A stretch of DNA of 64,000 nt. Source: Heterobasidion occidentale (taxonomy: Eukaryota; Basidiomycota; Agaricomycetes; Russulales; Bondarzewiaceae). The notes beneath the pieces were generated by a model. That model was not told the origin of the DNA, did no database searches, and saw nothing but the letters and a program-made list of their open reading frames with translations. This document shows positions 24,037 to 35,722 of the stretch, one piece after another. Position 1 is the first letter of the stretch; the number at the start of each line of letters is the position of its first letter. The position numbers were made by a program, and so were the translations under genes. Where the stretch lies: assembly GCA_039111635.1 (NCBI GenBank), contig JBCAQO010000007.1, positions 1,860,001 to 1,924,000 on the forward strand. Direction: 5' to 3'.

Positions 24037-24592
24037 TTTGCTTTGTTCATTGCTATCGAATTGCTTTGTAGTCTTGTGTATTTAATGTGAGTGCCAAGAA
24101 TCGATGTCGGTCTCGAAGTTGAAACCATGAGGTGATGGTTTCCCATGGAGTCCACATACAGTCCGCGTCTCGTGTGAGTGATTTTACCTCGATAGGATGT
24201 AGTCGGTCTGTAAGGGCGCTAGCTATCCAGCATTGCATGATCGAAGGAAGCTAGGCACCCAATGTAGGAGAAGAATCGAACTAGTCACCCGGTCCATTTG
24301 GCGCGCGTTGTGAGATTCCTCAACCCGAACAAAATTGATACAAAGATATCGATATCACAATACACGCGTCAAACGCGTCGAACGTGCAACGGAGGGAAAC
24401 ACATTATATATTGCAGTTCGAACATATCCCGAATGCTGTTCTCTGCAGTGATACCCTCTACGTGGTCTGGTGCCCGCAGCCCAATCATCTAACTAAATAA
24501 GAGACAGCTTCTATGGAGATTGTCCGGGATGAGAAGGACGGGGACGATAACGACGATAACGACGAATGCAATACATAATCCTTCAGAAAGGC
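24037..24592. other. intergenic, convergent 3' ends
   Basis: Space between two genes that converge on it. No coding potential was seen. A T-arm-like minus-strand word near 24265 was checked as a tRNA and rejected. A short GACGATAAC repeat lies near 24542-24565. Confidence 0.5.
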
Positions 24593-25958
24593 AACTGGAA
24601 GGGAAGCTGATCAATTTTGACGAGGTAGTCGACCATCAAGCCAGCCCAGGTGATCCAGCCCATGTGGCCGTTGCGGATGAAGTTCACTAAAAGAGAAGAC
24701 GATCAGCGTCTAGCGATGAACGAGGATCAGTTAGGGCGACGTACGGCCGCAGCTATCAGGGGAGTCCAAGTCGACGGTGGCGTATTGCCAGAGAATGTGG
24801 AGGAGAGTACCGCCGACGGAGATGTAGAAGTAGTAGGGGGTCTGGTGGTTGAGGACACGGCGTAGTAGAGGGTGCCGACGAACATCATGGAGAGGACGAA
24901 GCAGAAGGGGCGAACGTAGTCGCCGAGCATCACGGCGGTGGACTTGACGCCGACCTTGACATCGTCACGACGGTCCTGGCACGCGTAGATGGTATCTGGC
25001 AGATTTATTAATACCGAGATCATCAGAAAACAGGCGCTTGCTCACCATAGTGCATCGTCCATCCCCAAGTACCAACCATGAGAACACCCAAGAGCTGGGT
25101 GTCGAGGCTGCCAGTAACTGCGGCCCATGCAACGACAAGACCAAAGTTCATGCAGATCCCAAGCCAGGCCTGTGGCCAGTAGGTGATGCGCTTCATGAGA
25201 GGGTAGATCAAGAAACTGTAGATATGTTCAGAGAATGGACGCATCACGTCTCAACGATTATGCTTACAGAGGAAGGAGCTGAAGAACAGCTGCGTAAAGC
25301 CTGAATGCCAACGGACGTGGGGTGAGGAAGGCGATTAAACGCAAGACAAAGAATGAACACGCACGCAATTTCGTTGTACGATACATATACAACAAGGCCG
25401 GCGATGTACTGGAGGATAAGATAGACAACAGCGGCGAAGACAGATACACGACCGCTGGCGAGAGGGCGCCCCTTGGTCCTCTCTAAAGGACTGGTAAGTG
25501 AACGTCCGTTGACGAGTGATAAACAGATATACTGACCGACACCAGCATCGAACTTGCGGTCAAAGATGTCGTTGATGGTGCACGCAGAGCCGCGAACAAT
25601 GAAGGCCGCGAAGAGAGACTTGGCCAACTCCACCCAATACCGGTTGAGTGGAAGTTCGGTATGGTACGCCGCCATGGTCAGGCCCCATACTATGGTAGCA
25701 GTGCGGATTAAGAAATGCGCGAGGGCACGATCAGTCGAAGAAACTAACCGAATGGCCAGAACATGAGAATCGTTCCTGTCGGCTATAGAGAAAAAACATG
25801 TAAGCACGATGTGCAAGACCCTACTGAGACGCATCATACCTTGTGGAAGCGGATGAGCTCCAAGTATGGTCGGACCCCGGGGGAGACGAGGCCGAGAGGA
25901 AAGGAAGCTTTTCAGCCTCCTTCTTTACGAGAGGAGTCTTCTCAGAAGTGCGGGCCAT
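24593..25958 (-). CDS. UbiA-type aromatic prenyltransferase (COQ2-like), two frame breaks
   Basis: Membrane prenyltransferase with both Asp-rich motifs: NDIFDRKFDAGVERTKGRPL and DTIYACQDRRDDVKVGVKST. Exons 25840-25958, 25749-25782, 25537-25689, 25365-25492, 25268-25300, 25046-25215, 24745-24995, 24593-24686. They total 982 nt, two short of a multiple of three. One break is near 25875 (SPPG then RPYLELIRFHKPTG), the other near 24862 (VGTLYYA then LNHQTPYYFYI). Each needs one extra base beside a G/C run. The C-terminus is GHMGWITWAGLMVDYLVKID. About 327 residues once in frame. It could be COQ2 (4-hydroxybenzoate polyprenyltransferase) or a secondary-metabolism relative; no clear mitochondrial presequence is seen. 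Confidence 0.85.
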
Positions 25959-26050
25959 GGCAGACGACGTGGAAGAGAGGCCAAAAGAATTGGATGAAGA
26001 GGAAGGGTGCTGCGAGCCGGGAATGCCCCTCAGCGCCCTTTCGACCATGG

Positions 26051-26060
26051 TTTTTATATG
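26051..26060 (-). promoter_or_regulatory. TATA box of the prenyltransferase gene
   Basis: Minus-strand catataaaaacc, about 95 nt upstream of the ATG at 25958. It lies only a few bases from another in-frame ATG at 26048, which argues for the downstream start. Confidence 0.5.
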
Positions 26061-26079
26061 ATCCTGGTGCAGATGCAAT

Positions 26080-27500
26080 CCTCCGCCGTGGTCGTCTTTG
26101 TGCGGTAAATAAACGGCGTTCGTGATATGATGGACCTGTTCTCATCTCTGGCCTCCAATCAAATATGCCTCGTGGCTTACCTACTCAGCACTAAAGCATC
26201 GGGAATTGCGAGCGTCCTATAGAAGCTGTTCGCTGGCATCAAATTAAGCGCCTGTTATATTGGGGAAAAACAGTTGAGGAGGTGTGAGTGAATCAGCAAC
26301 TCACTGGGATGGAAAGTGAAGAGACTGTTCAGACCGCAAGAAACCAAACAGGTACTGTCTTGCACCGCAAGGCTTGATAGAGGCGTAGGAGGAGTAATGG
26401 GTTTTACCTAAGTCTCTCGAATACCATCCGAGCAAGGCGGTGCATACGCAAAGCACACCGCCCTCAAGGAAGCCCATCGGATCACTGACAGCAGCGTCGG
26501 CATTCAATCTGGAAATTGATTGCTATCAACTTGAGAAGGCTTGGGCGCTCGGATCTATGGAGTTATCAAGTTAAGGTGAAGAGATTGCGACAGCAACCCA
26601 ATCGACGTGTTTCAATTCTCCACCACACGCTGCCGCCACTGCCAGCGTTGCTATCAAACATTTCGACAATAAGTCGTGTCCGTATCCGTGTCGCAAGGCC
26701 CTGATTAAGGAAGGAGATCATTGCAGTGCAGCTGGATGTCTGCCAATAGACGAACAAGACCTGAGAGAGAGAAACTTGGAAGAACGGGTCCTGGCAATGG
26801 CCCGGCACACGGCAGCTACCGGCGCTAGATAAGCGCGCACGGATCCGCGGATACGTGAGATCATGTCATGTACGCCGCATGATAGCCCTGCGTTACAACA
26901 CCATCCGACATACTGAAACCTGCGTAAATATTGTGCTTTCATTTGCTTTTCGTCGAGGTCCTGGCAAGCGTCGCCGAGGTGCGTTTCTGAACTCGAAATG
27001 AATAACATCATCTTATGTGCTTAGCGCACTGTACAGTACAGTAGCGCCGTTTTATGATAGTATGCTGTTCGCAATCAAACTGGAAACTTTCCAAGGGCGT
27101 CTGAAGTGTCAACTTGCGTCACTTCTTCAATGTTTCGACTTCCCGTCAAGCGCCAAAACGGTCAACCTTGGAGCTTGAAGCTTGAAGCTTGAAGTTTGAT
27201 GGGTCGGCAACCCTTCGCCTTCGTGAGTTCTTATCCTTTCAGGAGTTGACAATGCCTTGTTGGACAGTCGTGAACGTGCAGCCTGTGAGTTTCCTAGTAT
27301 CAGCGTAGATGTAGTCTTGATCGATGCACTCCCCTCTAGTTTTGGTCTGTCAGTCCATTCGGTGATGGTGTCTTTGTCAAAATTTGCAGTCTTTAACGGA
27401 ATTTACTTAGATACCCTGACTTTTCTCCATCGAGTTCAATACACCCTCACCTCCGTACACCATCATACATTGGATCCCACCATTTTTCTTTCTTTGGTCT
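26080..27500. other. intergenic stretch, 1.4 kb
   Basis: Short minus-strand ORFs (26301-26507, 26566-26808, 26718-27011) have gt/ag sites near their ends but no recognisable protein. I cannot support a gene. GCTTGAA is repeated three times at 27171-27193. Confidence 0.4.
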
Positions 27501-29031
27501 AAATGTCCTGTCTTTGCACCGCTGTGTCTCCAATTTCGAAGAGCAGAGACCCTATCCAACCCACTCGAAGGTCCATCATCATCAAGCGCTTGTCTCGCGC
27601 GGCTTGTGAGTTATTGTTCCATCTTTTATCTAACGCCTGTAGATGAATTCGATGGGCCTAGCTGCTATTGGCAAATTGCGCTCAATCGATCTACACAAGG
27701 TCGCACCATCCATCCAGCGATCCTTAGGAAATATCATACACAATCACACCCCGAAAACCTCTGCACGTCAAGTCATCCCTCGTCTCGGTTGCCAACCGCT
27801 CAGGATTGCCTGTCGAACTGCACAGGGTCTGAAAGCGTTTGGATTACACGCCGGCCACCCTGTTCGGACGCGAGTGCCCTATCTTGTCAGACGTCGTTCG
27901 AAGCTTCAAAGTGTCCTCGGAGCTTGCGTCCGGTCTTGGGATTGTGGCGGTTCTGTCATCATCACTCGCGAAAGTGGCACATCCCATCTCCCTGGAAGCT
28001 ACGTTTTCACAGATGGTGATGAGTTGATGGCGAGCGTCGTCGACGAGTCATGGGACGAAGGCGCTTTTGACATCAGTATGATGAGCATCGACGACGATCT
28101 ATTGGACATTCATGAAGTACTCCACCACGAAGATCGTCCCAATGTGTGTCAAAAAGACCTCAATGTCCCTGTCTCCAGGAACCTGGCCGTGGATAAAGAC
28201 CTCGTATACTCGCTGTCTATCAGCATGGAGCAACTTGCGTGGGATATTGAAGCCGCGCTGCACAGCCTTGAGCGCGATTTGGAGGAAGATGATTACGACT
28301 CGCCGCCGGGCCACTCTAAGGCACTTGGGGATCTGCCCGATGCTCTCTTGGAGCGCTCGATGGAGGACCTCGTTGATCGTTCCGCACAATACGAGCATCT
28401 ACATGATGTTGGGGTTGTAGATATGCCTATGGACGATCCGAAGCCTGCTGCTGCCTCTGAACTCCTCTATCCGCCCCCGATTTTTCCCGATCTGACAGTT
28501 GATTTTTTCGCAAACTTACCTTCGATCGTCCTTCATAGTCCTCCAGACGCTCAGACGCCATCCCTCATTGCTCTCCTGCAGGACTCCGTTAGTGATACCG
28601 TGGCTCACCCTTCGATACCTCTACAGAAGTCGATGTCCGAGGGCAATCGTGCAAGATCTAGCACAGCTGAAGAGCATGCTAGTGGCGAAGTGCAGGTTTC
28701 CAAACCTGTAAAGCCTGTTAGAAGAGGTTTGATCTCTCAGACTTCGATCGACGATGACAGCAAGGTTTGGTGCCTCGCCAGGACCTCTCAGTCAGGGGAA
28801 TTCAACTTATCTTCCTCGTCAACTTCCTCATCTCAGACTGTCAGATCTCATCTGGTTCCTTCACTCTCTTCGGATTCTCGATCTTTCCTGGTTGCTCCCA
28901 AGACACCTGACATGTCTGTCGCGTCTTCTGCTTCTTTCAAAACAGCCTTATCTTCGATGCCTCCTTCGACATCGACCTATTCGCTTGGTCCTTCTGGAAG
29001 GGCGTCAAGCATGCAGAATGCTTGTATCTAG
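27501..29031 (+). CDS. unknown Ser-rich protein, frame broken in its N-terminal third
   Basis: The region 28022-29031 is one convincing frame (DELMASVVDESWDEGAFD... to the TAG at 29029), acidic and then Ser/Thr-rich, ending ...GRASSMQNACI. The same frame is open back to an ATG at 27643 (462 residues in all), but between about 27750 and 28020 the protein-like frame is another one: HVKSSLVSVANRSGLPVELH, an in-frame TGA at about 27829, then FGRECPILSDVVRSFKVSSE. An upstream ATG at 27501 with a perfect-looking 37-nt intron (27606-27642) may be the real start. No domain recognised. Confidence 0.5.
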
Positions 29032-29039
29032 AGCATGCG

Positions 29040-29999
29040 CGATACCGTTCGTTAGTCTGTGTCGGAACATGTCATGTTACTCTCCATCAAGTCCAGTGTC
29101 CTCCTTCATCTTCTCCGACGCTGTCATCATGGCCGCGCCAATGTACTTTCAAGCAATCCGCTCGCCTAAGATCCAATGATTAACGAGGAAAACTTAGCTT
29201 TCATGCCATTACAGCTGTCTTCGAAAAACTTGACTGAGTAATCTATGGGGGGTCCGCTAGTATAGATAAAAGGTACTTGTATATTCGTCATCTCACTAAA
29301 TAGTTTCTGACAATTTGCCCAGCGATCCCATTTCCCTCCGCCAACACCCTCGAATAATTACCTGAGCCTCATTCCTCAGATTACTGGATTCGTATGACAT
29401 AGTCTTTTGTCCACGATACATGATAGTTGATCAAACAAGTGGTAGACTCTCGGAAAGAGCTGTGGTCAATCAACTTACGGCTGCGGAACAGTATCTTGTC
29501 TGATGCCTTTTGGCATATCTTGTCTAGCGCCCGTGAGGTGACAGGTGTCAAAACTATGAAACATTGTGGATTTGCAAACGTCGATTTCAGAAAATACTCT
29601 AGGGTAATAGAGGGCAGTGCCTACGAGGAGTGCATCAAGTGTGCCGGCCAGACCTACTGTCTTTCTGCCAGGAGACTACAAACCTTGTGTTATCCACCAT
29701 TGTCAATTTCCTCGGATTCATCCTGGCCTGGCCTGGCATTTTCTATGCCGCTTGTAGGCATACGCGGATTGAAATCCTCTACATACGAGAGTATCAATAA
29801 ACTGCTGGATCTGTCGGATGTCTTCAAAAGGCCCCGCCAGGTCCGCCGACCTACGCCGGCGGCTTGTATTTAGTCACATGACATTACGTCAGGAGAGGGC
29901 TGTACTGTCCTGAGTCGCTCGTTGTCATCGCCAGTGCCATCATACATTTCCTCCCGCTGTTGTCGACGTACTCGAGAGTGTCCACAGGACATCTCTGAT
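29040..29999. other. intergenic stretch, 1.0 kb
   Basis: No supported gene. The ORF at 29427-29873 lacks recognisable features. A GC-rich inverted word (CCGCCG...CGGCGG) sits near 29840-29862. The end must contain the AKR1 promoter. Confidence 0.4.
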
Positions 30000-32660
30000 A
30001 TGGATGAAATCGTCAACCCCAAGGGGGGTCTTTCTGCAACGTCTATCACCCCTGCTTCTGCCACCGCGACCGCGTTCAATACACCTACGTCGCATCTCAG
30101 GACAACAGTCGAGCCAGAGGTACTATTCATTCTTCTGTGCCACTACCATGCTTACCAGAACATCCCTCAGGCCAACATTTTTGTTGCTTCTCAGCGGGGG
30201 GATATTGCGCTCATTCGCGAGCTCATCGAGTCTGGCAAGGCCAGAGCGACAGATCGGGATGAGCAGAATATCACCCCTTTGCATTGGGCTGCGATCAATG
30301 CCCATGTCCCAGCGTGTCGCTTCTTGCTCGAACAGGGCGCAGAAGTTGATGCTCTAGGAGGCGACCTCATGGCTACCCCCATGCAATGGGCCGCGCGCGG
30401 AGGATATCTCTATGTCATCCAGCTTCTCATCGCTCATAACGCCGATCCCAACATCAAAGATTCTCAAGGATACAATACCCTACACCTCGTCACCCATTCT
30501 TCGTCAATAATGCCTCTCCTTTACCTTCTCCATCAACCCATCAGCGTTGACGAGCGTGACACTAACGGCCACACGGCGCTTATGTGGGCGGCATACCAAG
30601 GCGATGCACTCTCAGTCGACCTCTTACTCAAACATGGTGCCAGTACTACTGTAAAAGATGACTCCGGCCTCACACCGCTGCATTGGGCTGTCGTTCGAGG
30701 AAACAGGATGTGCATTCGGAGGCTGATCGAGAAAGGCGCCGAGATTGGTGCAAAGGACAATGAGGGCAGGACTGCGCGAGATATGGCCGTAGAGCTGAAA
30801 AGCCTTGGCGCGTGGAAGAGAGCGCTGGAAGAAGGAGGATTCATGGAACGGCTCCAAGAAAAGAAAACCCATGAGCGAGGTGTGCCATTCCTTTCTCGTC
30901 CTACTTTCACAAATATTCAAATGCTTATCTTTATTTAGCGGAACACAAAAATCGCAATTTTTGTCATGCCCACAATTTTCTTGTATCTTATTTTTATGAC
31001 TCTCACGATCCTCCCATGGTATACTGGTATTATATTGGCGATGGCCGAATTCTTTGGAATGCATCACGTAGGCGTTCATTGACTCCACTGAGGCTATGCA
31101 TTAACTTTTCTGGAACACAGATTGTTACCCGTGTTCTTCTTAATAGACCAACATATACCGATAGCGTTACGGCGAGCCCTTACTTTGCAGGCATTATATT
31201 CGCATCCATGGTGTGGGTTGCATACGCATGGGTCACACGTCTGCTGCAACGTATGTACCCGACTTGAATCTTCGATATTATATTCTCACAACAATCCCTA
31301 GAGACCGAGTCGCACGCGTTCACCCATCTTAGTTTCGCACTGAGCTTCGGACTCTGCGTCTACAACTTCTTCCGCTCGATGACACTAGACCCGGGAACGT
31401 GTCCGGCACCCACCAGCGACGCGGAGCTGAAGTCGGTGAGCAACGATGCTTCTCGTGAAGGTCTTATTCTTGACCAGTTGATACCAGATAATCGAAGACC
31501 TCGCCTCGGAGGGTCGCTTAAATGGCCAGACTTTCTGTATTCAGTGCATGGTAAGCATGGGCGTTTTTTGCAGGTACGTACATGTACTAAGCTACGACAG
31601 GCGAGAAAACCGTTGCGATCGAAACACTGTCGTGTCTGTGATAAGTGTATCGCTCGTTCAGACCAGTAAGTGTTCTTTGCGTAGAAACTGTAATAGGACT
31701 TGACACATCTCACAGCCATTGCCCATGGGTTTGGAACTGTGGTAAGTCTGGTGAACAATCTTCAAATTAGTGCAGCCTTCCATCCATGAACTTGTAGTTG
31801 GCGTCCACAATCATCGACAGTTCATTCTTTTCGTAACAACGCTTGTTCTCGGGATTATCCTTTTCGACTATCTGACCTTCGCCTGTACGTACACCACAGG
31901 CAATCTCTCCATTCACATCTTCAACGATGATCTTCCCACAGATTTCTCTGCACCTGATCTTCAGCCCTCTCTCTCCCCGTCTTGCCTATTCCCTGCAGCG
32001 ATCTGCACACTCACGGCGACCGACACTTTCCTCTTCTCCGTCGCGATGTGGTCGACGGTGCAGCTCCTTTGGACGATTGTTCTCCTCGCGAGTCAATTCT
32101 GGCAGGTCGCGCGGCAGATGACCACGCTCGAGGTGTCCAATCTCGGGCGGTATGGATTCATGGGCGGACGCGGGGGTGCGAGCCTCGCGTCGCAGATGGG
32201 ACATCGGCACCAGCATGGAAATGGGCAGAATCCGAGCTCTGACGAGGTCACGCCGACGTTGGACCACGGGCACGGGCACGGGCACAAGCATGGCGTGTGC
32301 GCGGGGTGCGGGAGCGGATTTCTCATGCACCTCCTTGGCCTGGACCGGTTCACGTCCGGCGGCGCGGCCAACGGGCTCGCGCGCGCATCCAAGGCCGCGA
32401 ACCCATTCGACATGGGTGTCGTCGCCAACTGCAAGGACTTCTGGACTGTCGGGCGGGAGCTCGGGGTCGAGTATGAGCGGTTATACGAGGTGCCCGCGGA
32501 GGGGTTCCGCGAAGCGAGGCGCAGGAGAGAGGAAGACGGCGAGGAACTCGGCGCGAGCGTGGGCGGGAGGAAGGGCCTGCGGCAGACGCTCATGATGGGA
32601 TTGGGCTTAGGCGCGAACAGGAGTGGGCGAAGCGGGTACGAGCCTGTGGGCCAGGTGTAG
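30000..32660 (+). CDS. AKR1: AKR1-type ankyrin-repeat palmitoyltransferase
   Basis: Golgi/endosomal protein S-acyltransferase. Exons 30000-30881, 30939-31067, 31121-31250, 31302-31435, 31488-31550, 31601-31665, 31716-31741, 31798-31884, 31942-32660, in phase, about 744 residues. Six ankyrin-type repeats fill the N-terminal half (NITPLHWAAINAHVPACRFL, TNGHTALMWAAYQGD, SGLTPLHWAVVRGN). Membrane segments follow (PTIFLYLIFMTLTILPWYTG). The catalytic Cys-rich domain is HCRVCDKCIARSDHHCPW with the DHHC Cys, split over three exons. TM segments and a TTLEVSNLGRYGFMGGRGG motif come next. The C-terminal tail has an unusual His/Gly-rich stretch near 32200-32310. A 39-nt segment (30120-30158) may be a very short in-frame intron. 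The exon 1 donor was chosen for phase. Confidence 0.93.
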
Positions 32661-33060
32661 TTCGAGTATTCAGTAGGCTTATAGTGTTTCGATTGTCTGT
32701 GTACTTCTACTCTATATCCGTTGACACTGTTGTTAGCGTGGACTTTTCATGATACATGGTCAGGCCCTCCTGTCATATCTCACGCCCCGGCATTCCATAC
32801 AGTCATGACTTACGAACATTGAATGGATCGCTGATTTTCGTATGCATGTGGAGGAAAGCTGGTAGATGATATTCATACTCCTAGCCACTAAAAAAAAAAG
32901 CGATACAATTTCTCAACTTCTCTGATTTTTGAGATTCTACTGCTGCAACACAAGGACAAACACAAACACCAGGCGAGAAATGATGATGACAGGGTCTGAA
33001 AGGTTATTGCTATGAAGACAAGATCTGCTACAACACCGCCAGCAAGTGCACGAGAAACGT

Positions 33061-34920
33061 TCACTTGAACTAGAGAAAGATCAGTCAGCGTTGATATAGA
33101 CAGAGGCACCAGCCCTAAAAGCTAGGACTCACGTTCTTGCCATCGACCCATTTCTTGCCGTCAACCTCGAGATCCCACGCCAACGCACCCTCGAAGAATG
33201 CCTTGTGCTCGGGGTTCTCGAGATCGAGGCGCTCGTAGGAGTAGCTCTCCCAGTCCGGCGCGCAGTCGACGTTGGGCTTGATCTCCTGTCCGCGCGCAAT
33301 GAGCGCACCGGTGATGATGGAGTTATTTGTCTCGCCGAGTACGCCCACGGAGCCGAACAGGTATTTGCGCGACGCCTCTAGGCGGTTGAAGAACCCGCCA
33401 ATCTGGTTCGAGGACATGAACGTCTGGGTCAGCTCCTCGTTGTACTTGAAGTCGACACGCCAAAGAGAGTAGCCCTCTTTGTCGAAGCTAGAGATCAACC
33501 AATCAAGGATGGTCAGAGAAGAATAAGAAAGATACAAAGTGCGCAAAGACACGCACTTCTGGTACAACCACTCCAGGGCGCCACCGGCACCACGAGTCTC
33601 CTTGTTGGAGTACGCGCGTTTCCAGTCCTCAAGGTTAAGAGAGGACTTGGGCAGCGAGTCCAATGGGTTCTTGGCCTTGGGCTCCTCAACAAACGGCTTG
33701 TCATCGTCGTCGTCCTCAGCTTCCTCCTTCTTGGGCTTCTTCTCGGCCTTGGGCTTCGGGGTGGCAGCCTCTTCAGGCTTCTTCTCTTTCTTGTCTTTGG
33801 GAGGGGGAGCATACTGCACGGCCTTCTCGGTGTAGGTGGTCTCGCCGAACGTGGCCTTCAGTGAGGGCTGGTTGATAATGGTCTCGAAGTGCCGGAATAC
33901 GTTGGGGAGCTTGGAGCGCAGGGGTGCATCGACGGTAGAGGCGACAGCGCTCTGAATGGCAGTGGCGAGAGTGATGTCGGCGAGGGTGATGCGTTCGGTC
34001 GCGAGGAAGGTGCGCGTCGCAAGGTGCTTTTCGAGGGTCGTCAGGGAGCCCACCAGGCGGTCCAGGACATTCGTGTGAATCTAGGGAAAGGACTGTCAGA
34101 CCTGGATTGGAAAGACATGAGATTTGGCTCACAGGTTTGCTGTAGGGGGTGATATGACCCTGGACCAGGCGGACAATGAAGTTGTTGTAGGCGGTAACAT
34201 ATGAGTCAGAGAAAGCAACCCATTGGTCGACAAGGGCAGCCTCTTTGGACTCAGAACCGATCAAGGTCGAGTTGGGAGCGAGGGAAGCAACTGTTTGGAA
34301 CATGTCAGAAAATGTATGGAAGTGCAACGTTTCGGGGCAACGAGATGAGCTTTCGCGTCGTGACATCAGAGCAAAGATTATTATGGTCCGTCCATAGGGA
34401 CACCAGATCTCAGAGGGGCCAATCCATGCCATCGAGTTCTGAAAGTGATGGAGCATGTGCAAATGACGCGCGCCCTGGACTGATCAAGACGATAGGAGAC
34501 ACGGCTGGAAGATAATCTGAAATTGTAACATCCACGGCAGATATCTCATGGAAAAAAATGGGGATCCCCGCAGAGAACGAGCACGATGTGTCAACCGATG
34601 CGATCCATAGCACCCTTTCGAGATGGAGAATGACTCGGAGATCTGACTCACGATATCTGCCAATAGCACTCGCCTCGAAGACAGAGAAACCGTCCGCAGT
34701 CTCGAGAGTGGGGGTTTTAATGAGATCAGCTTTGGGCTCCTTGACTTCGACGGTGAGCCCGGCGAAGGCAGCGACCGCGAGGATCTATGCGAGCAAAAGG
34801 AGATCGAATGAGCACAGATCGAGCGTGAAGATAGGGCATGACTCCGCCTTGCGGCGAGATTCTGTTTTTACGCACGCGCTTGGCCTCGGCTGGAGATGCG
34901 TAGAGAGTTCCAACGGACAT
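33061..34920 (-). CDS. elongation factor 1B gamma
   Basis: Subunit of the eEF1B nucleotide-exchange complex for eEF1A. Exons 34876-34920, 34652-34784, 34133-34290, 33557-34080, 33133-33487, 33061-33069 give 407 residues. The N-terminus is a glutathione-transferase-like fold (MSVGTLYASPAEAKR, GFSVFEASAIGRYLASLAP, ITLADITLATAI). A Lys/Glu/Pro linker (PKPKAEKKPKKEEAEDDDDD) follows. The EF1G domain starts near LDSLPKSSLNLEDWKRAYSN and includes SLWRVDFKYNEELTQTFMSS and NQIGGFFNRLEASRKYLFG. The last exon is 9 nt including the stop (FK-stop). The second intron is 361 nt, far longer than its neighbours (52-91 nt). The pyrimidine-rich leader (34935-34995) looks like a 5'-TOP start. Confidence 0.95.
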
Positions 34921-35277
34921 TTTTATGGAAAATTGGAGGAAGAGGAGAGAGATGCAAAGAAGTGAGAGAGAAGAAAAGAGATGAGATTTTGATCACTGCT
35001 CAGTGGCTGCTAAATTTTCTGCACGTGGATATCTGGGTTAGGGCTCTGCGTGCCCCTTCGCCGTCCCATCATCGATTGCACAAACTAGATCTCGGAAGAC
35101 GATTCTTGAACACACACAGTTCACTCTCGGGAGCAAATCAACCAATATGTATTTCAGAATAAAGTAATCGTAAAGAACAACAGGAAATGGTTGAACGGCC
35201 TCTTCCAGAGCAACCAGCCGTGTGACCACACAATGGATCACTGGGCGGCATGATATTCTGCAAAGTTTTGCTGAGAC

Positions 35278-35500
35278 CTACGAGAGAAAGCAGGGTATCA
35301 GCCAAATGTCCGAAATGGATTTGAGCATCAGAAATAGAGGATCAGAACAATAACTCTCGACATCGCGTGTTAAGACAGGGATAACTGATTGTATGATGTC
35401 TCGTCATAAAAAAAATTGAAGCCGTGAAGGCCTCAAAAAAAGGAATAGGACTCACCAAACAATATCAGACCGACATGTCAGATGCAGCAAACAAGGTCCT
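35278..35500 (-). ncRNA. leader exon and intron hosting the snR38-like RNA
   Basis: A minus-strand exon at about 35456-35500 ends in a strong donor (ttg|gtgagtcc at 35455), with a matching acceptor (ctctcgtag) at 35278. The 178-nt intron contains the snoRNA. A TATA-like word (cgtatattttaag, about 35527-35539) lies about 30 nt upstream of the presumed start. Exon 2 continues leftward from 35277 to an unknown end. It may be a separate non-coding host gene, or an upstream leader of the EF1B-gamma gene whose ATG is at 34920. No convincing ORF is present. Confidence 0.55.
35342..35407 (-). ncRNA. box C/D snoRNA, snR38-like (LSU G2815-equivalent)
   Basis: 66-nt box C/D RNA on the minus strand. Box C is ATGACGA (35401-35407), box D' CTTA (35371-35374), box C' CGATGTC-like, box D CTGA (35342-35345). 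The guide upstream of D' (35375-35387) is an exact 13-nt antisense to the universal LSU rRNA word ACAGGGATAACTG. The fifth base before D' pairs with the middle G of GGG. Counting from the pseudouridine equivalent to yeast 2826, this is G2815, the known target of snR38. It lies within a 178-nt intron. I saw no clear terminal stem. The box C match has one deviation from RTGATGA. Confidence 0.78.
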
Positions 35501-35722
35501 ATGATGACTGCGACAAATCTAGCCCGCTTAAAATATACGACGTACAACGTCGTCGACACGAATGAGGGAGCAACGACAGAGAATAAACGTCGTGAAGAAA
35601 ATATACGTTTTGGGTGTAATCACGTGAGCGTGGAGCTTGATTTCCGTTTAAAGCTTAATTTCATTCCCTCTGGTATTCTCCAGGACGATCACGACCAACC
35701 CACTCGACACCACATACACACC

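Noticed and set aside
24225..24305. Possible tRNA on the minus strand (word agttcgattctt)
   Set aside because: The T-stem does not pair and no D-arm or anticodon arm fits upstream.
32093..32593. 166-residue minus-strand ORF over the AKR1 tail
   Set aside because: Antisense shadow of the His/Gly-rich coding sequence of AKR1.
34318..34390. C/D snoRNA in the long EF1B-gamma intron
   Set aside because: The TGATGT and CTGA words lack a terminal stem and any rRNA antisense I could recognise; kept only as a lead in the findings.
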